Source: Thermovirga lienii DSM 17291
GTDB lineage: Bacteria > Synergistota > Synergistia > Synergistales > Thermovirgaceae
Assembly: GCA_000233775.1 (NCBI GenBank)
Contig: CP003096.1
Span: forward strand, 1,576,501-1,640,500
Direction of reading: 5' to 3'
Length of the DNA: 64,000 nt
Both the position numbers and the translations under genes were made by a program. Every line of letters starts with the position of its first letter. The stretch's first letter is position 1. This document shows positions 32,485 through 41,040 of this stretch, piece after piece. The notes beneath the pieces were generated by a model that worked only from the letters and a program-made list of their open reading frames with translations, did not search any database and was not told the DNA's origin.

Positions 32485-33267
32485 TCAATCGGCTACAGGA
32501 AACGCTATTTCTCCCACATCAGGTATGAAGTGTTTCGTCCATTTAACGCCGAACACTGTCTCCAAAGAGGTTGTGTCCAAATCCCTTGACTTTTTGGTAC
32601 AAACCACTTTACCCTCCTTCAGGAACATTACCCGATCGGACCAACGAAGGGCAGAGTTCACATCGTGCATGGCTATCAATATGGCACATCCCTTTTTCCT
32701 CAGTCCTTCCACGAGCTTAAACATGGAAAGAGCATGTTTTGGGTCCAATGCGCTAGTAGGCTCGTCCATCAAAAGAATGTGGGGTTCCTGGGCAAGAGCT
32801 CTGGCTATTGCTACCCTTTGGGCTTCTCCACCCGAAAGCTCTGTAGCCAACCGATCCTCAAATCCCTCAAGATCTACAGCCTTCAAGCTATTTCTGGCAA
32901 TTTCGTAATCCTGAGCTCCAAAGCTATTGAACCTTCCCGCGTAGGGATAACGGCCCATAAGCACTATCTCTATAACCCTGAAGGGCATATAAAAGTAGTT
33001 CTGCTGTGGAACCACGGCAACCTTCCTCGCAAGGTCCCTTTTGGCAATCTCTTTTATGTTCTTCCCTTCGAAGAAAACTTCACCACTGGTCATGCGGCCA
33101 ACGCCTGCGACAGCACCTATCAAAGTGCTCTTTCCGCTCCCGTTGGGGCCTAAAAGGCCCAATACCTCCCCATATTGAAGATGGAAGGTGACGGAGTCCA
33201 AAATGACCTTGTCCCCCATGATCACGCTTATATTATTGGCTTCTAACGCCACGCTAATACCCCTCAT
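32485..33267 (-). CDS. ABC transporter ATPase, iron/siderophore-cobalamin type
   Basis: A 260-residue FecE/BtuD-type ATPase: Walker A GLLGPNGSGKSTLIGAVAG, Q-loop VVPQQNYFYMPF, signature ELSGGEAQRVAIARAL, Walker B ILLMDEPTSALDPKH, H-loop AMHDVNSA. ATG 33267 follows GGTAGGAG. The start lies 6 nt after the permease stop, so they are coupled. Substrate is Fe(III)-chelate, haem or corrinoid by family; the neighbouring feoAB favours iron. No substrate-binding protein gene is adjacent. Confidence 0.9.
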   Translation of the reverse strand: MRGISVALEANNISVIMGDKVILDSVTFHLQYGEVLGLLGPNGSGKSTLIGAVAGVGRMTSGEVFFEGKNIKEIAKRDLARKVAVVPQQNYFYMPFRVIEIVLMGRYPYAGRFNSFGAQDYEIARNSLKAVDLEGFEDRLATELSGGEAQRVAIARALAQEPHILLMDEPTSALDPKHALSMFKLVEGLRKKGCAILIAMHDVNSALRWSDRVMFLKEGKVVCTKKSRDLDTTSLETVFGVKWTKHFIPDVGEIAFPVAD

Positions 33268-33272
33268 TACTC

Positions 33273-34271
33273 CTACCTTCCCTTCCACAGGAGGAAGCAA
33301 AACACAGGGCCACCCGTAAGAGCAGTAAGGACTCCTATAGGAAGCTCTCCTAACATTCTGGAGAACGTGTCCGCTACAACAAGCAAAATGCCTCCACCCA
33401 AAAAGGCCAAAACCACAAGCCCCCGATGTCCCGGGCCAAAGATCAACCGCAACAAGTGGGGCACTACCAGACCAACAAACCCTATCACACCACAGGTAGA
33501 AACTGCTACAGATGTTGCAAGGGAACTCAAAAAGAGAAGGGCTAGTTTTGTCCTCCCTTCGTCAACACCCAAGGCCTCTGCTGGCCCCCCTGAAGCTATA
33601 ATGTCCATCTCCCTGGAATAGAATAAGCCTACAGTCAAAACGGCCATAGCCGAAGCAAAAACTAAAAAGGCCTGAGACCAGTCAGCTGAGGAAAAACTGC
33701 CCAAAAGCCAAAATACTATAACGGCAGCTTGCTGGCCTGCTAAGGCTTTGAGCAGAGTTATGCCAGCACTCAATATACTGCTAACTACTACTCCAGCAAG
33801 AATTAGTCTAGGAGAATTTTTGATACCCTTACTTCCTCCGGCCAAAGCCATGGAGACCAAAAGAGAAGCTGCACCCCCAACAAATGCAAAAATCGCCACA
33901 GGCCTTAGACCTAACAGAAAGGCCAAAGATGCCCCAAATGCGGCTCCGGTAGCCACTCCAAGAGTGTAAGGCTCTGCCAGAACGTTCATCAAAAGCCCCT
34001 GATAAATAACCCCACTGGTGGAAAGACATGCTCCTACAAGTAATGCAGAAACAACCCTTGGAAGCCTTATATCCAATAGGATCAATCTTTCTTGTACCTG
34101 GAAACCATCAGGGTTACCCCACACCAAACTCCCCAAAACCGAAAAAACCCGTCTAATGGATATAGGTGCTTCTCCCACAGACAGGGACCAAAAAACGCAC
34201 AAAATCAAAACTCCAAATAGGGTAGTAAAACCCAAAAGGCAATTTACCCGCCTTTTCCCCAAAAATACCAC
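33273..34271 (-). CDS. ABC transporter permease, FecCD/BtuC family
   Basis: A 332-residue membrane protein with about ten helices. FecCD hallmarks: DIRLPRVVSALLVGACLSTSGVIYQGLL (cut here to LPRVVSALLVGACLS and SGVIYQGLLMN), EPYTLGVATGAAFGASLA and, near the end, GVIGFVGLVVPHLLRLIFGPGH-type segment (GFVGLVVPHLLRLIFG). GTG or a nearby TTG start; TGAGGTGG overlaps the first codons, so the exact N-terminus is uncertain. It forms the importer with the ATPase downstream. Confidence 0.88.
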   Translation of the reverse strand: MVFLGKRRVNCLLGFTTLFGVLILCVFWSLSVGEAPISIRRVFSVLGSLVWGNPDGFQVQERLILLDIRLPRVVSALLVGACLSTSGVIYQGLLMNVLAEPYTLGVATGAAFGASLAFLLGLRPVAIFAFVGGAASLLVSMALAGGSKGIKNSPRLILAGVVVSSILSAGITLLKALAGQQAAVIVFWLLGSFSSADWSQAFLVFASAMAVLTVGLFYSREMDIIASGGPAEALGVDEGRTKLALLFLSSLATSVAVSTCGVIGFVGLVVPHLLRLIFGPGHRGLVVLAFLGGGILLVVADTFSRMLGELPIGVLTALTGGPVFCFLLWKGR

Positions 34272-34286
34272 CTCATAAGTCTGGTT

Positions 34287-34886
34287 TTAAGCCTTTGTTT
34301 TTTTTCTTCCCTTGGCGACCTCATCCATGTGAGCACAATGCCCTTTTGTCCTAAAATCAGGGCAACTACAATTATTGTGTTTCAAGTCGACGACGAACTC
34401 TTCCTGACCATCTTTTACAATGTATATATGGTCAGATACCATACGAGAGACCAATTTATCGGCATGTTCGTCAGTCTCTCCACCAACTCTTTTGCTTTCG
34501 TCTATAGCCTTGTTCGAAAGATTATCAGCCAGGCTGTTTTCCTGTCTTGGTATCCACTGAAGTCGAGCTTTCGTCTTATCGATGAGGAACAGGGCCTCTT
34601 CTGCCAAAGGTAAAAGTCTGGGCTCCCTTATCTTCCAGTTGCCCAGCATCTGATTGACCACCAACTTGCTGTCACCTTTCACAACACAATTGTAAAGTTT
34701 CCTATTTAAGAGTTCTCTAAGCAAGAGGATCAGAGCCTCGTACTCCGCTTCGTTGTTGGTTCGCTTGCCTAAGTACTTGGACTCCTTCCACAGGATCTGC
34801 CCCTTGCCAAAATCAACGATACAAGCACCTGCTCCGGCCTCTCCAGGATTCCCCCTGGACGCCCCATCAAAGTAGCCAATTATCAT
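34287..34886 (-). CDS. RNase HI-like protein fused to a SWIM zinc finger
   Basis: A 199-residue protein. Residues 1-130 are an RNase H fold with all catalytic carboxylates: Asp7 (YFDGASRGNPG), Glu46 (NNEAEYEAL), Asp72 (GDSKLVVNQM) and Asp121 (NSLADNLSNKA). Residues about 150-190 carry a SWIM-type zinc motif CxCx8CxH (C173, C175, C184, H186) in a context typical of SWIM (FVVDLKHNNCSCPDF). Ordinary RNase HI is about 155 residues without this finger. The finger could help bind nucleic acid or a partner. Probably removes RNA from RNA:DNA hybrids. Confidence 0.85.
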   Translation of the reverse strand: MIIGYFDGASRGNPGEAGAGACIVDFGKGQILWKESKYLGKRTNNEAEYEALILLLRELLNRKLYNCVVKGDSKLVVNQMLGNWKIREPRLLPLAEEALFLIDKTKARLQWIPRQENSLADNLSNKAIDESKRVGGETDEHADKLVSRMVSDHIYIVKDGQEEFVVDLKHNNCSCPDFRTKGHCAHMDEVAKGRKKTKA

Positions 34887-34971
34887 GCTATTGCTCCTTT
34901 CATAAAAACTTTAATATGAACATTGACTCATTATACTAACTATAACGACCTAAGCCATTATATCAATAACA

Positions 34972-34995
34972 AGCAGGCGCCCTAAGGCGCCTGCT
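34972..34995 (-). terminator. Intrinsic terminator of the small-protein transcript
   Basis: A 10-bp perfect stem AGCAGGCGCC (34972-34981) / its complement (34986-34995), GC-rich with a 4-nt loop. On the minus strand it is followed by TTGTTATTGATAT. It lies 43 nt past the stop of the 60-residue gene. Confidence 0.8.
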
Positions 34996-35038
34996 TCCGA
35001 TAGCCCACTCACTTATTTATTAAAGACAAAACCTCACA

Positions 35039-35221
35039 TTACAAGGATTCCGCTAAATGATAAGCCGCTGAAGTTTGAGGTGAGGATACAGCATCCTGAG
35101 ATTTGGCCAACAACCAATGGCCACTTTCATCCTTGGTCCACACATTGAAGCTCGTGAAAGTTTCTTCTATTATGCTCTGATTTGCCATGTACCAGTTGCC
35201 ATTTTGATCTTTTATCCACAT
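35039..35221 (-). CDS. 60-residue protein with two Trp-Lys-Asp-Gly-Trp repeats
   Basis: A small gene with GGGAGG 6 nt before ATG 35221, an upstream consensus promoter and a strong terminator downstream. The protein contains two copies of the pattern W-x-K-D-x-x-G-x-W, at residues 2-10 (WIKDQNGNW) and 28-36 (WTKDESGHW), 26 residues apart. Each is followed by a hydrophobic turn and Ala. The rest is Ser/Ala-rich. There is no signal peptide or membrane helix. I do not recognise a family. Two Trp-flanked KDxxG turns suggest a tiny beta-hairpin repeat fold, perhaps carbohydrate- or nucleic-acid-binding (speculative). Confidence 0.7.
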   Translation of the reverse strand: MWIKDQNGNWYMANQSIIEETFTSFNVWTKDESGHWLLAKSQDAVSSPQTSAAYHLAESL

Positions 35222-35284
35222 AATTATCCCTCCCGTTTTTTTTAAAAATCACTAACCCCTCACACCAAATCAAAACGGGCAGGT

Positions 35285-35338
35285 TCATCTTATTCGTCCT
35301 GGTTCAGGATGTATTCCGGAAGCCAAACTTCTAACCAC
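35285..35338 (-). CDS. Possible 17-residue leader peptide
   Basis: GTG at 35338 is placed 7 nt after GGAGG. The frame reads VRSLASGIHPEPGRIR and stops at 35285, all within the 5' leader of the small-protein transcript. Too short for statistics; the support is spacing, promoter position and clean stop. It might be a regulatory uORF or chance. Confidence 0.35.
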   Translation of the reverse strand: MVRSLASGIHPEPGRIR

Positions 35339-35371
35339 CCTTATTCCTCCTTTGTTCTGTGCTTGGGGTAA

Positions 35372-35400
35372 TTTATATCAACTATTCTTCAGTTTGTCAA
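35372..35400 (-). promoter_or_regulatory. Consensus promoter of the small-protein transcript
   Basis: Minus strand: -35 TTGACA (35400-35395), 17-bp spacer, -10 TATAAA (35377-35372). Near-perfect sigma70-type promoter; the start at about 35365 gives a 145-nt leader and a transcript of about 390 nt. Confidence 0.8.
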
Positions 35401-35451
35401 CTGCAGTTTATTATTTTTGGCTTTTTGAACGTTTTCAAGCTATGCAGTTTA

Positions 35452-35465
35452 TGCAACCGGTTGAA
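35452..35465. promoter_or_regulatory. LacI-family operator upstream of the AOR gene
   Basis: TGCAACCGGTTGAA: a 10-bp perfect palindrome CAACCGGTTG that fits the LacI/GalR consensus TGNAANCGNTTNCA with one mismatch. It lies between the divergent small-protein promoter and the AOR gene (which has TATAAT at 35562-35567). A related site precedes the lacI-type gene at 39323-39336. Confidence 0.65.
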
Positions 35466-35618
35466 TTATAACATTGCCCCCCCAACATCTGCAAGGTGGA
35501 AATAACTTAAAACTTTTTGTGTATTTTAAAGAAAAGTGCAACTATTTCTTCTGTTCTTGCCTATAATGATGCTAATATATAGTGACAATGAGTTAAAAAA
35601 AGCTACGAGGTGATAGGC

Positions 35619-37406
35619 ATGTACTGTAGAATGTTGGTAGTGGACCTTTCAATGGAAAGATCCTGGGTAGAAGAAATCGAAGAAGAAGCGATCAAAAAGT
35701 ACATAGGTGGAAAGGGCTTGGGAATCTATTTGCTGGACAAAATGCTGCCCAAAGGAACGCCCCCACTCGAAAAAGAAAATGTACTACTTTTCCTCACCGG
35801 CCCCCTAACTGGAACATCTTTTCCGACCTCAGGAAGGTTCGTCGTAGCAACAAAGTCACCTCTCACCAACATGTACGTAGACAGTCACGCTGGAGGACAC
35901 TTTGCTCCGGCTATGCGAAGGGCAGGCTTCGAAGTGCTGGTAATAAAGGGCAGAGCATCCAAACCATCCTACATTTGGATAGACGACGACAGGATAGAAA
36001 TAAGGGAGGCTCAGCACCTTTGGGGCATGCAAGTAGATGAGACCGTGGAAGCAGTAAGAAATGAGACATCCCATGAAGCCCACGTGGCAACTATAGGACC
36101 TGCAGGGGAAAACCTACTTCCCATAGCTACTATAACTTTTGACAAGGACAGCGATCCATGGAGGGCTGGCGTAGCCGGCAGAGCAGGCACTGGATCTGTC
36201 ATGGGAAGCAAAAACCTGAAGGCCGTGGCCTTGAGAGGCTCAAAATCTATTCCCATCAAAGACGAGACAAACCTAAGGAAACTCACTTCAGAGATAGCTC
36301 GCCTCGCTATGGAATCCCCTGCAATTCACCGCAGGCGAACTGTGGGCACCTCCGCACTAGTGGAGCCCATGAGCAGAACAGGCATACTACCCTCCTACAA
36401 TTTCAGGCAGGGTTATTTCCATCCCATCTACGGCCTGACATCAGCAAACCTAAGGTATCACACAAAGAGAGATGTAGCATGCTTCAACTGCCCCATAGTA
36501 TGTGGGAAAATACTCGATGGAGGAGGGAAAGACACGAAAGTAGAATACGAATCCATTGCTCTTCTTGGAAGTAACGATGGGATAGGGTCCATGCCGGAAC
36601 TAGCCAAAGCCATCTCGGTCTGCAACCAAATGGGCATGGATACCATATCCGCAGGGGGCATTGTAGCCTTCGCGATGGAATGCAAGGACCGCGGGATACT
36701 TCACGAAGCTCCATCTTTCGGCGATGCCGAAGGTCAACGGAAACTACTTGAGGACATTGCTTTCAGAAGAGGGTTGGGAGCCATCTTGGCAGATGGAGTA
36801 AAGGAAGCCTCTAAAAGGATAGGAAAGGGAACCGAAGAGTTTGCCATTGAGGTAAAAGGATTGGAGCTTCCTGGGTACGATCCCAGAGCAACGTGGGGTA
36901 TGGCCTTGGCCTACGCAACCTCCGACAGGGGTGGATGTCACCAAAGAGCATGGACCGTTCTAGCGGAACTAGACGGCATACTTCCCAGGTTTGGAACCGA
37001 GGGCATTGCCCTAAAAGTCAAAACCACCCAAGACGAGAGGGCTGCGGCGTTCTCCTTGGTGGTATGCGATTTCCTCCCCTATGACCAAAACGTCATATAT
37101 CCGTGCCTTGAGCATGCTGCCGGCCTTGAAATGAGCGAAAAGGAGTATTTGGAAGCAGGAGAAAGGATATGGAATCACATACGTATGTTCAACATACGAG
37201 AGGCCAACATATCCCGAAAGGACGACTATCTACCCAAGCGGATGTACCATGACCCCATCCCCATGCCACCTAGAGGAGAAGACAAAGTGAGTTTACCCAA
37301 AGAGCTTTTCGATAAGATGTTAGATGAGTATTATATGTTACGAGGATGGAACGAAGATGGCATCCCAGAGGAAGGGACATTGGGACGTCTAGGACTCTCT
37401 TGGTGA
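35619..37406 (+). CDS. Tungsten-type aldehyde:ferredoxin oxidoreductase
   Basis: A 595-residue AOR-family enzyme oxidising aldehydes (or reducing acids) with ferredoxin, using a bis-pterin tungsten cofactor and one [4Fe-4S] cluster. N-terminal half: YIGGKGLGIYLLDKMLPKG and the pterin-binding LFLTGPLTGTSFPTSGRFVVATKSPLT region (given as LTGPLTGTSFPTSGR). Cluster cysteines: CFNCPIVCGK near residue 290 and the later VVCDFLPYD. Central AGVAGRAGTGSVMGSKNLKAVA is an AOR signature. Length is normal (about 600). ATG 35619 follows GAGGTG; a GTG 9 nt upstream overlaps that site. Substrate open; amino-acid-derived aldehydes are likely in a fermenter. Confidence 0.92.
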   Translation: MYCRMLVVDLSMERSWVEEIEEEAIKKYIGGKGLGIYLLDKMLPKGTPPLEKENVLLFLTGPLTGTSFPTSGRFVVATKSPLTNMYVDSHAGGHFAPAMRRAGFEVLVIKGRASKPSYIWIDDDRIEIREAQHLWGMQVDETVEAVRNETSHEAHVATIGPAGENLLPIATITFDKDSDPWRAGVAGRAGTGSVMGSKNLKAVALRGSKSIPIKDETNLRKLTSEIARLAMESPAIHRRRTVGTSALVEPMSRTGILPSYNFRQGYFHPIYGLTSANLRYHTKRDVACFNCPIVCGKILDGGGKDTKVEYESIALLGSNDGIGSMPELAKAISVCNQMGMDTISAGGIVAFAMECKDRGILHEAPSFGDAEGQRKLLEDIAFRRGLGAILADGVKEASKRIGKGTEEFAIEVKGLELPGYDPRATWGMALAYATSDRGGCHQRAWTVLAELDGILPRFGTEGIALKVKTTQDERAAAFSLVVCDFLPYDQNVIYPCLEHAAGLEMSEKEYLEAGERIWNHIRMFNIREANISRKDDYLPKRMYHDPIPMPPRGEDKVSLPKELFDKMLDEYYMLRGWNEDGIPEEGTLGRLGLSW

Positions 37407-37437
37407 TGCATGAAAATGATTCTGGAGGTGTAAGCCC

Positions 37438-38469
37438 ATGTGGAAGATAGCAATAGTAGGCTTCGGAAACGTATCTCAGGGATTTCTGAGAATATTAAAG
37501 GACAAGAAAGAATCCCTCAAGGAACGCTACAACTTTGAGTATTCCATAACCGCCATAGCAGACCCAGTAAAGGGCTCAGTTATGAACGCTTCAGGGCTGG
37601 ATGTTGACTTTCTTATGGAACTCTTCGATTCAGAAGGAAACCTTAAATCCCACCCTAACAGAACGGACCTTGGATCTATCGATATAATAGAAAGAAGCGA
37701 AGCCGACATAATAGTTGAGACTACGATTACCAACCTGGAAACAGGCGAACCAGGGCTTAGCCATATAAAAGCCGCATTGAGCGCCAAAAAGCACGTGGTA
37801 TCCACAAATAAGGGACCTGTCTCTGTAGCCCTACCCGAATTAGCTAAACTAGCAAAAGAAAACCATGTGGAATACCTCTTCGAAGGCGTAGTATTGAGCG
37901 GGACTCCATCAATAAACCTGGCAAAAGAGGCATTGGCAGGTTGTGACATAAAGAAGGTTATGGGAATAGTAAACGGAACGACCAACTACATCCTCACCAG
38001 GATGGAAGAAGGAACTTCCTACGAAGACGCTCTCAAAAAAGCCCAGGAGCTGGGATATGCAGAGGCGGATCCCACAGGGGACGTCGAAGGATGGGACGCT
38101 GCTGTTAAAGCTCAAGTCCTCGCTAACGTCATAATGGGACATCAGATAAAAATAGAGGACGTCCAGCGGACAGGAATAACCCAAATAACCCAAGAAGACA
38201 TCAAGGACGCTGCCAAAAGGGGCGCCAGGATAAAACTTATAGCAGAGGTTGAGAAAACCAACGGCACTGTCAAGGCTTCCGTTAGCCCCCAAGAGATACC
38301 CTTAAGTCATCCTCTGGCCAATATTATGGACGCCACCAACGCCTTGACCTTCACCACAGATCATCTTGGCGATGTGACCATAGTTGGCCCAGGAGCAGGA
38401 AGGGTTGAAACTGGACAAGCACTTTTGACGGATATTCTTGCCATACATAGAAAATATTGCAAAATATGA
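37438..38469 (+). CDS. hom: Homoserine dehydrogenase (no ACT domain)
   Basis: A 343-residue NAD(P)-dependent enzyme converting aspartate semialdehyde to homoserine. N-terminal Rossmann motif IVGFGNVSQGFL, then the catalytic domain with GIVNGTTNYILTRME and AEADPTGDVEGWDAAVKAQVLA (the Asp/Lys substrate-binding region). The C-terminal ACT regulatory domain is absent, so it should be feedback-insensitive. GGAGGTG precedes ATG 37438, 32 nt after the AOR gene, so the two are probably co-transcribed. That pairing is unusual, and homologues of this short type may act on other beta-hydroxy acids or semialdehydes. Confidence 0.82.
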   Translation: MWKIAIVGFGNVSQGFLRILKDKKESLKERYNFEYSITAIADPVKGSVMNASGLDVDFLMELFDSEGNLKSHPNRTDLGSIDIIERSEADIIVETTITNLETGEPGLSHIKAALSAKKHVVSTNKGPVSVALPELAKLAKENHVEYLFEGVVLSGTPSINLAKEALAGCDIKKVMGIVNGTTNYILTRMEEGTSYEDALKKAQELGYAEADPTGDVEGWDAAVKAQVLANVIMGHQIKIEDVQRTGITQITQEDIKDAAKRGARIKLIAEVEKTNGTVKASVSPQEIPLSHPLANIMDATNALTFTTDHLGDVTIVGPGAGRVETGQALLTDILAIHRKYCKI

Positions 38470-38477
38470 CTGGGACC

Positions 38478-39302
38478 TCAACCCCAGAGTTCACCCTGCG
38501 GAGTGAATATTTGGGGAACTACAAGGACTGCCTGAGGACGGATTCGCTTGTCCCTTAGCCGATTTATCATAAGCCGCCCAGATAAGGCTCCTAAATGAAA
38601 CGCAGGAAACTCCAATGTCCAAGCACCCAATATGGAAGCTTCTTCCTGGGAACCACAGAAAATCAAAACATCATCAGGGGAAGCTTCCACTTTTTGTCCT
38701 AACCTACCATCCAACACGTGACATTTTGCATTCTTTTTCTGCGTTTGATATTTGGAAAGGAACGAATACACGGCCCCCTCGCCAGGGTAATATCTGAAAC
38801 CCTGCCCTTTACTTAGTTTCTCTATCTTCTCCACGATGGCCTTCTCGTCAAATTTGATGGAAACCCCATCAAATTGATGCTCACCCACAACGACAACTGG
38901 CAGGTTTAGTTCTTCCGCTGGTGGTTTTTCGTAAACAAATATGAGCCCATCCACTCGCCTGGCAGAAAGGACCTTCAAGGCATTGATTCTTTTTTTATCG
39001 TCTGAAGAAGTTTCTTTGATCATTATCTCTACCCCTATCCTTTCCATCACCCTCTCCAAGCCACATAGATAGAGACCAACCCACCAAGGGGACAGCTGCT
39101 TGAACACAACCCCTATCGTATCGGTCGTTTTCGTGGAAAGTCCCCTTGCCAACACGTCAGGCCTGTAACCAAGTTTTTTGACCGCTGCCCATACTTTTTC
39201 ACAGGTGGCAGCACTTATCCTAGGGTCTCCTTTCAAGACCCTGCTCACCGTGGCCTTGTTGACCCCAGCCTCCGCTGCTACATCGGCCATTGTCACCTTC
39301 AT
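38478..39302 (-). CDS. LacI-family regulator (short)
   Basis: A 274-residue repressor. The N-terminal helix-turn-helix and hinge are canonical (MADVAAEAGVNKATVSRVLKG, cited as VAAEAGVNKATVSRVLKG, then LGYRPDVLARGLSTK). The periplasmic-binding-protein-like ligand domain is about 60 residues shorter than in LacI/GalR. It contains TIGVVFKQLSPWWVG and AILGAWTLEF-like remnants, so ligand binding may be altered. It is convergent with hom. A LacI-type half palindrome lies just upstream of its start, suggesting autoregulation, and a full one lies upstream of the AOR gene. Confidence 0.85.
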   Translation of the reverse strand: MKVTMADVAAEAGVNKATVSRVLKGDPRISAATCEKVWAAVKKLGYRPDVLARGLSTKTTDTIGVVFKQLSPWWVGLYLCGLERVMERIGVEIMIKETSSDDKKRINALKVLSARRVDGLIFVYEKPPAEELNLPVVVVGEHQFDGVSIKFDEKAIVEKIEKLSKGQGFRYYPGEGAVYSFLSKYQTQKKNAKCHVLDGRLGQKVEASPDDVLIFCGSQEEASILGAWTLEFPAFHLGALSGRLMINRLRDKRIRPQAVLVVPQIFTPQGELWG

Positions 39303-39322
39303 GAGATCCCCTCCCGGAATAA

Positions 39323-39336
39323 TACTACCGGTTGCA
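39323..39336. promoter_or_regulatory. Auto-operator candidate of the LacI-type regulator
   Basis: TACTACCGGTTGCA: the right half CCGGTTGCA matches the LacI consensus exactly, the left half has two mismatches. It is 21 nt upstream of the start codon and shares ACCGGTTG with the palindrome at 35452-35465. Confidence 0.5.
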
Positions 39337-39359
39337 CAGTAAAGTTCAAGGGGGGTACA

Positions 39360-40997
39360 CTATTCAAAGCAGCTTCCGCCTATGAATTCCCTCAAAATGG
39401 ACGTGTTGGGAACCACGTCGGAAGGGATGAAAGGAAAGTACTGAGAAAGGGTCAAAAGCCTTTGGGCTTCGCCGTACACAGGAGAAGACTCTTCCACGCT
39501 TCTCAAAAGGCCCTCGGTATATCCTTTCAATACAGGCAGCTCGTACACTAGGGCGGAATTGAACATTCGATCCGCCTTCTCCTGGTAAGGAAAAATGTAA
39601 TCCTGGGCACCCTTAACAACTGAGGGCCACTGCATTAAAGTAGCCTCCGCACTTTTACCTCTGGTTCGGTAATCTCTGACCAATCGCCTTAGCAACCTGT
39701 TATCCGTAGTACTAGTTCTATTGTGTCTATCCATGCTTATTCCAGTGAGAGGAGAAACAAAGATCTTGTAGACCTTCTCATCGGGAATTCCTCTGGTTAT
39801 CAACTGGTTCAGGCCATGAATCCCCTCTATTATCACCACACCTTGCTTTTCCAACTTCAACGTAGGTCCTTTCTCTCTCTTTCCTGAAATGAAGTTGAAC
39901 CTAGGCAGAACCACTTCCTTGCCCGCAAGGATTGCATCAAGTTGCTGCTCGAGAAAATCCAAATCCAAGGCGTATATGGACTCGAAATCAAAATTACCGT
40001 CAGCATCCCTCGGGGTCTTCTCCCTGTCCAAGAAATAGTCATCAAGGGATATCACAACAGGTCTTTTGCCACAGACCCTCAGGCATATGGCCAATCGCTT
40101 GGCTGTAGTGGTCTTTCCAGAACCGGACGGACCGGCTATGCATATAACTTTAACAGTTCCTTTTTCTATTATGTCTCCGGCTATCTCATTGAGTTTTTGG
40201 TTGTGCAAGGCCTCCGATACCAAGATGAGCTCCTGCGCTCTGCCAGATGCCACATACCTATGCAGGTTATCCATCGTACTTACGCCCAAAATATCCAACC
40301 ACTCGGCATATTCCTCGAATACGTCCGCTAGCTTCCGAGGTGGTCTGAAAGGAGGCAGTTCCTTGGGCGATGTGACCGTAGGAAACCTAAGGACCACTCC
40401 ACTCCTGAAAGGGACCAGGTCCCACGATTTAATATAACCTGCAGAAGGGGCAAGGGGGGTATAAAAATGGCCATACACTCCATCACAGGACCACAACGTG
40501 ACAGGGTCTATCCGTGCTGCCTCTAAAAGGGCAGCCTTACCAAGATCGTTCTGACTCCTGAATATTTGTTTTGCCCTATCCAAGGGCACAACCTCCATCT
40601 TTATGGGCAAATCGTCATGGACAAATGACTCTAGGGCCTCGCGCACAAGCCTTAGATCTTCCTGATCAAGGCCCTCTCCTTGTACTTCGCAGAAAAAACC
40701 ATCACTTATGGAGTGTCTTATAAAAACTTCCTTACCTAGAATCTTCCTGCATGCTACCACCAATAAAAAACTAAGGGTGTTCCTGTAAACGGCCATACCC
40801 TCAAATGAGGATGTATCGACAAAGTCCACTTCGCAATGGTCATCTATGGTCCAAGTCAAGGGTCGCAGGTACCCGTTGACATGCCATGCAACCACTGGTT
40901 TATCGTTCAGGCCGCAAAGGGAAAGAACCTCAATACCAGACACAGGTTTATGAAATTTTTCTACTCCTATCCCTCTTATAGATACAGAAAAGGCCAC
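39360..40997 (-). CDS. TGS/ThrRS-like nucleoside kinase (uridine-kinase domain)
   Basis: A 545-residue protein with a ThrRS-like N-terminal half. A TGS-like domain (about residues 1-65) is followed by a ThrRS second-additional-domain-like part with GVYGHFYTPLAPSAGYIKS. A P-loop kinase domain follows from about residue 280: VICIAGPSGSGKTTTAKRLA, VISLDDYFLDREKTPRDADG, VVIIEGIHGLNQLI and RLVRDYRTRGKSAEATL. The last three are uridine-kinase/phosphoribulokinase-like. The same architecture is known in Thermotoga and clostridial nucleoside kinases. GTG start at 40997. Probable cytosolic nucleoside phosphorylation; specificity unknown. Confidence 0.82.
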   Translation of the reverse strand: MAFSVSIRGIGVEKFHKPVSGIEVLSLCGLNDKPVVAWHVNGYLRPLTWTIDDHCEVDFVDTSSFEGMAVYRNTLSFLLVVACRKILGKEVFIRHSISDGFFCEVQGEGLDQEDLRLVREALESFVHDDLPIKMEVVPLDRAKQIFRSQNDLGKAALLEAARIDPVTLWSCDGVYGHFYTPLAPSAGYIKSWDLVPFRSGVVLRFPTVTSPKELPPFRPPRKLADVFEEYAEWLDILGVSTMDNLHRYVASGRAQELILVSEALHNQKLNEIAGDIIEKGTVKVICIAGPSGSGKTTTAKRLAICLRVCGKRPVVISLDDYFLDREKTPRDADGNFDFESIYALDLDFLEQQLDAILAGKEVVLPRFNFISGKREKGPTLKLEKQGVVIIEGIHGLNQLITRGIPDEKVYKIFVSPLTGISMDRHNRTSTTDNRLLRRLVRDYRTRGKSAEATLMQWPSVVKGAQDYIFPYQEKADRMFNSALVYELPVLKGYTEGLLRSVEESSPVYGEAQRLLTLSQYFPFIPSDVVPNTSILREFIGGSCFE

Positions 40998-41040
40998 TAC
41001 AGAAACACCCCGTTTTTTGGTCCTTTAGCGGTCACTCGAA

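Noticed and set aside
35222-35371. A riboswitch in the leader of the small-protein gene (for example a molybdenum/tungsten cofactor type)
   Set aside because: No conserved core of a known class could be matched; the leader can be read as a short frame plus spacer, so only promoter and possible leader peptide are reported.
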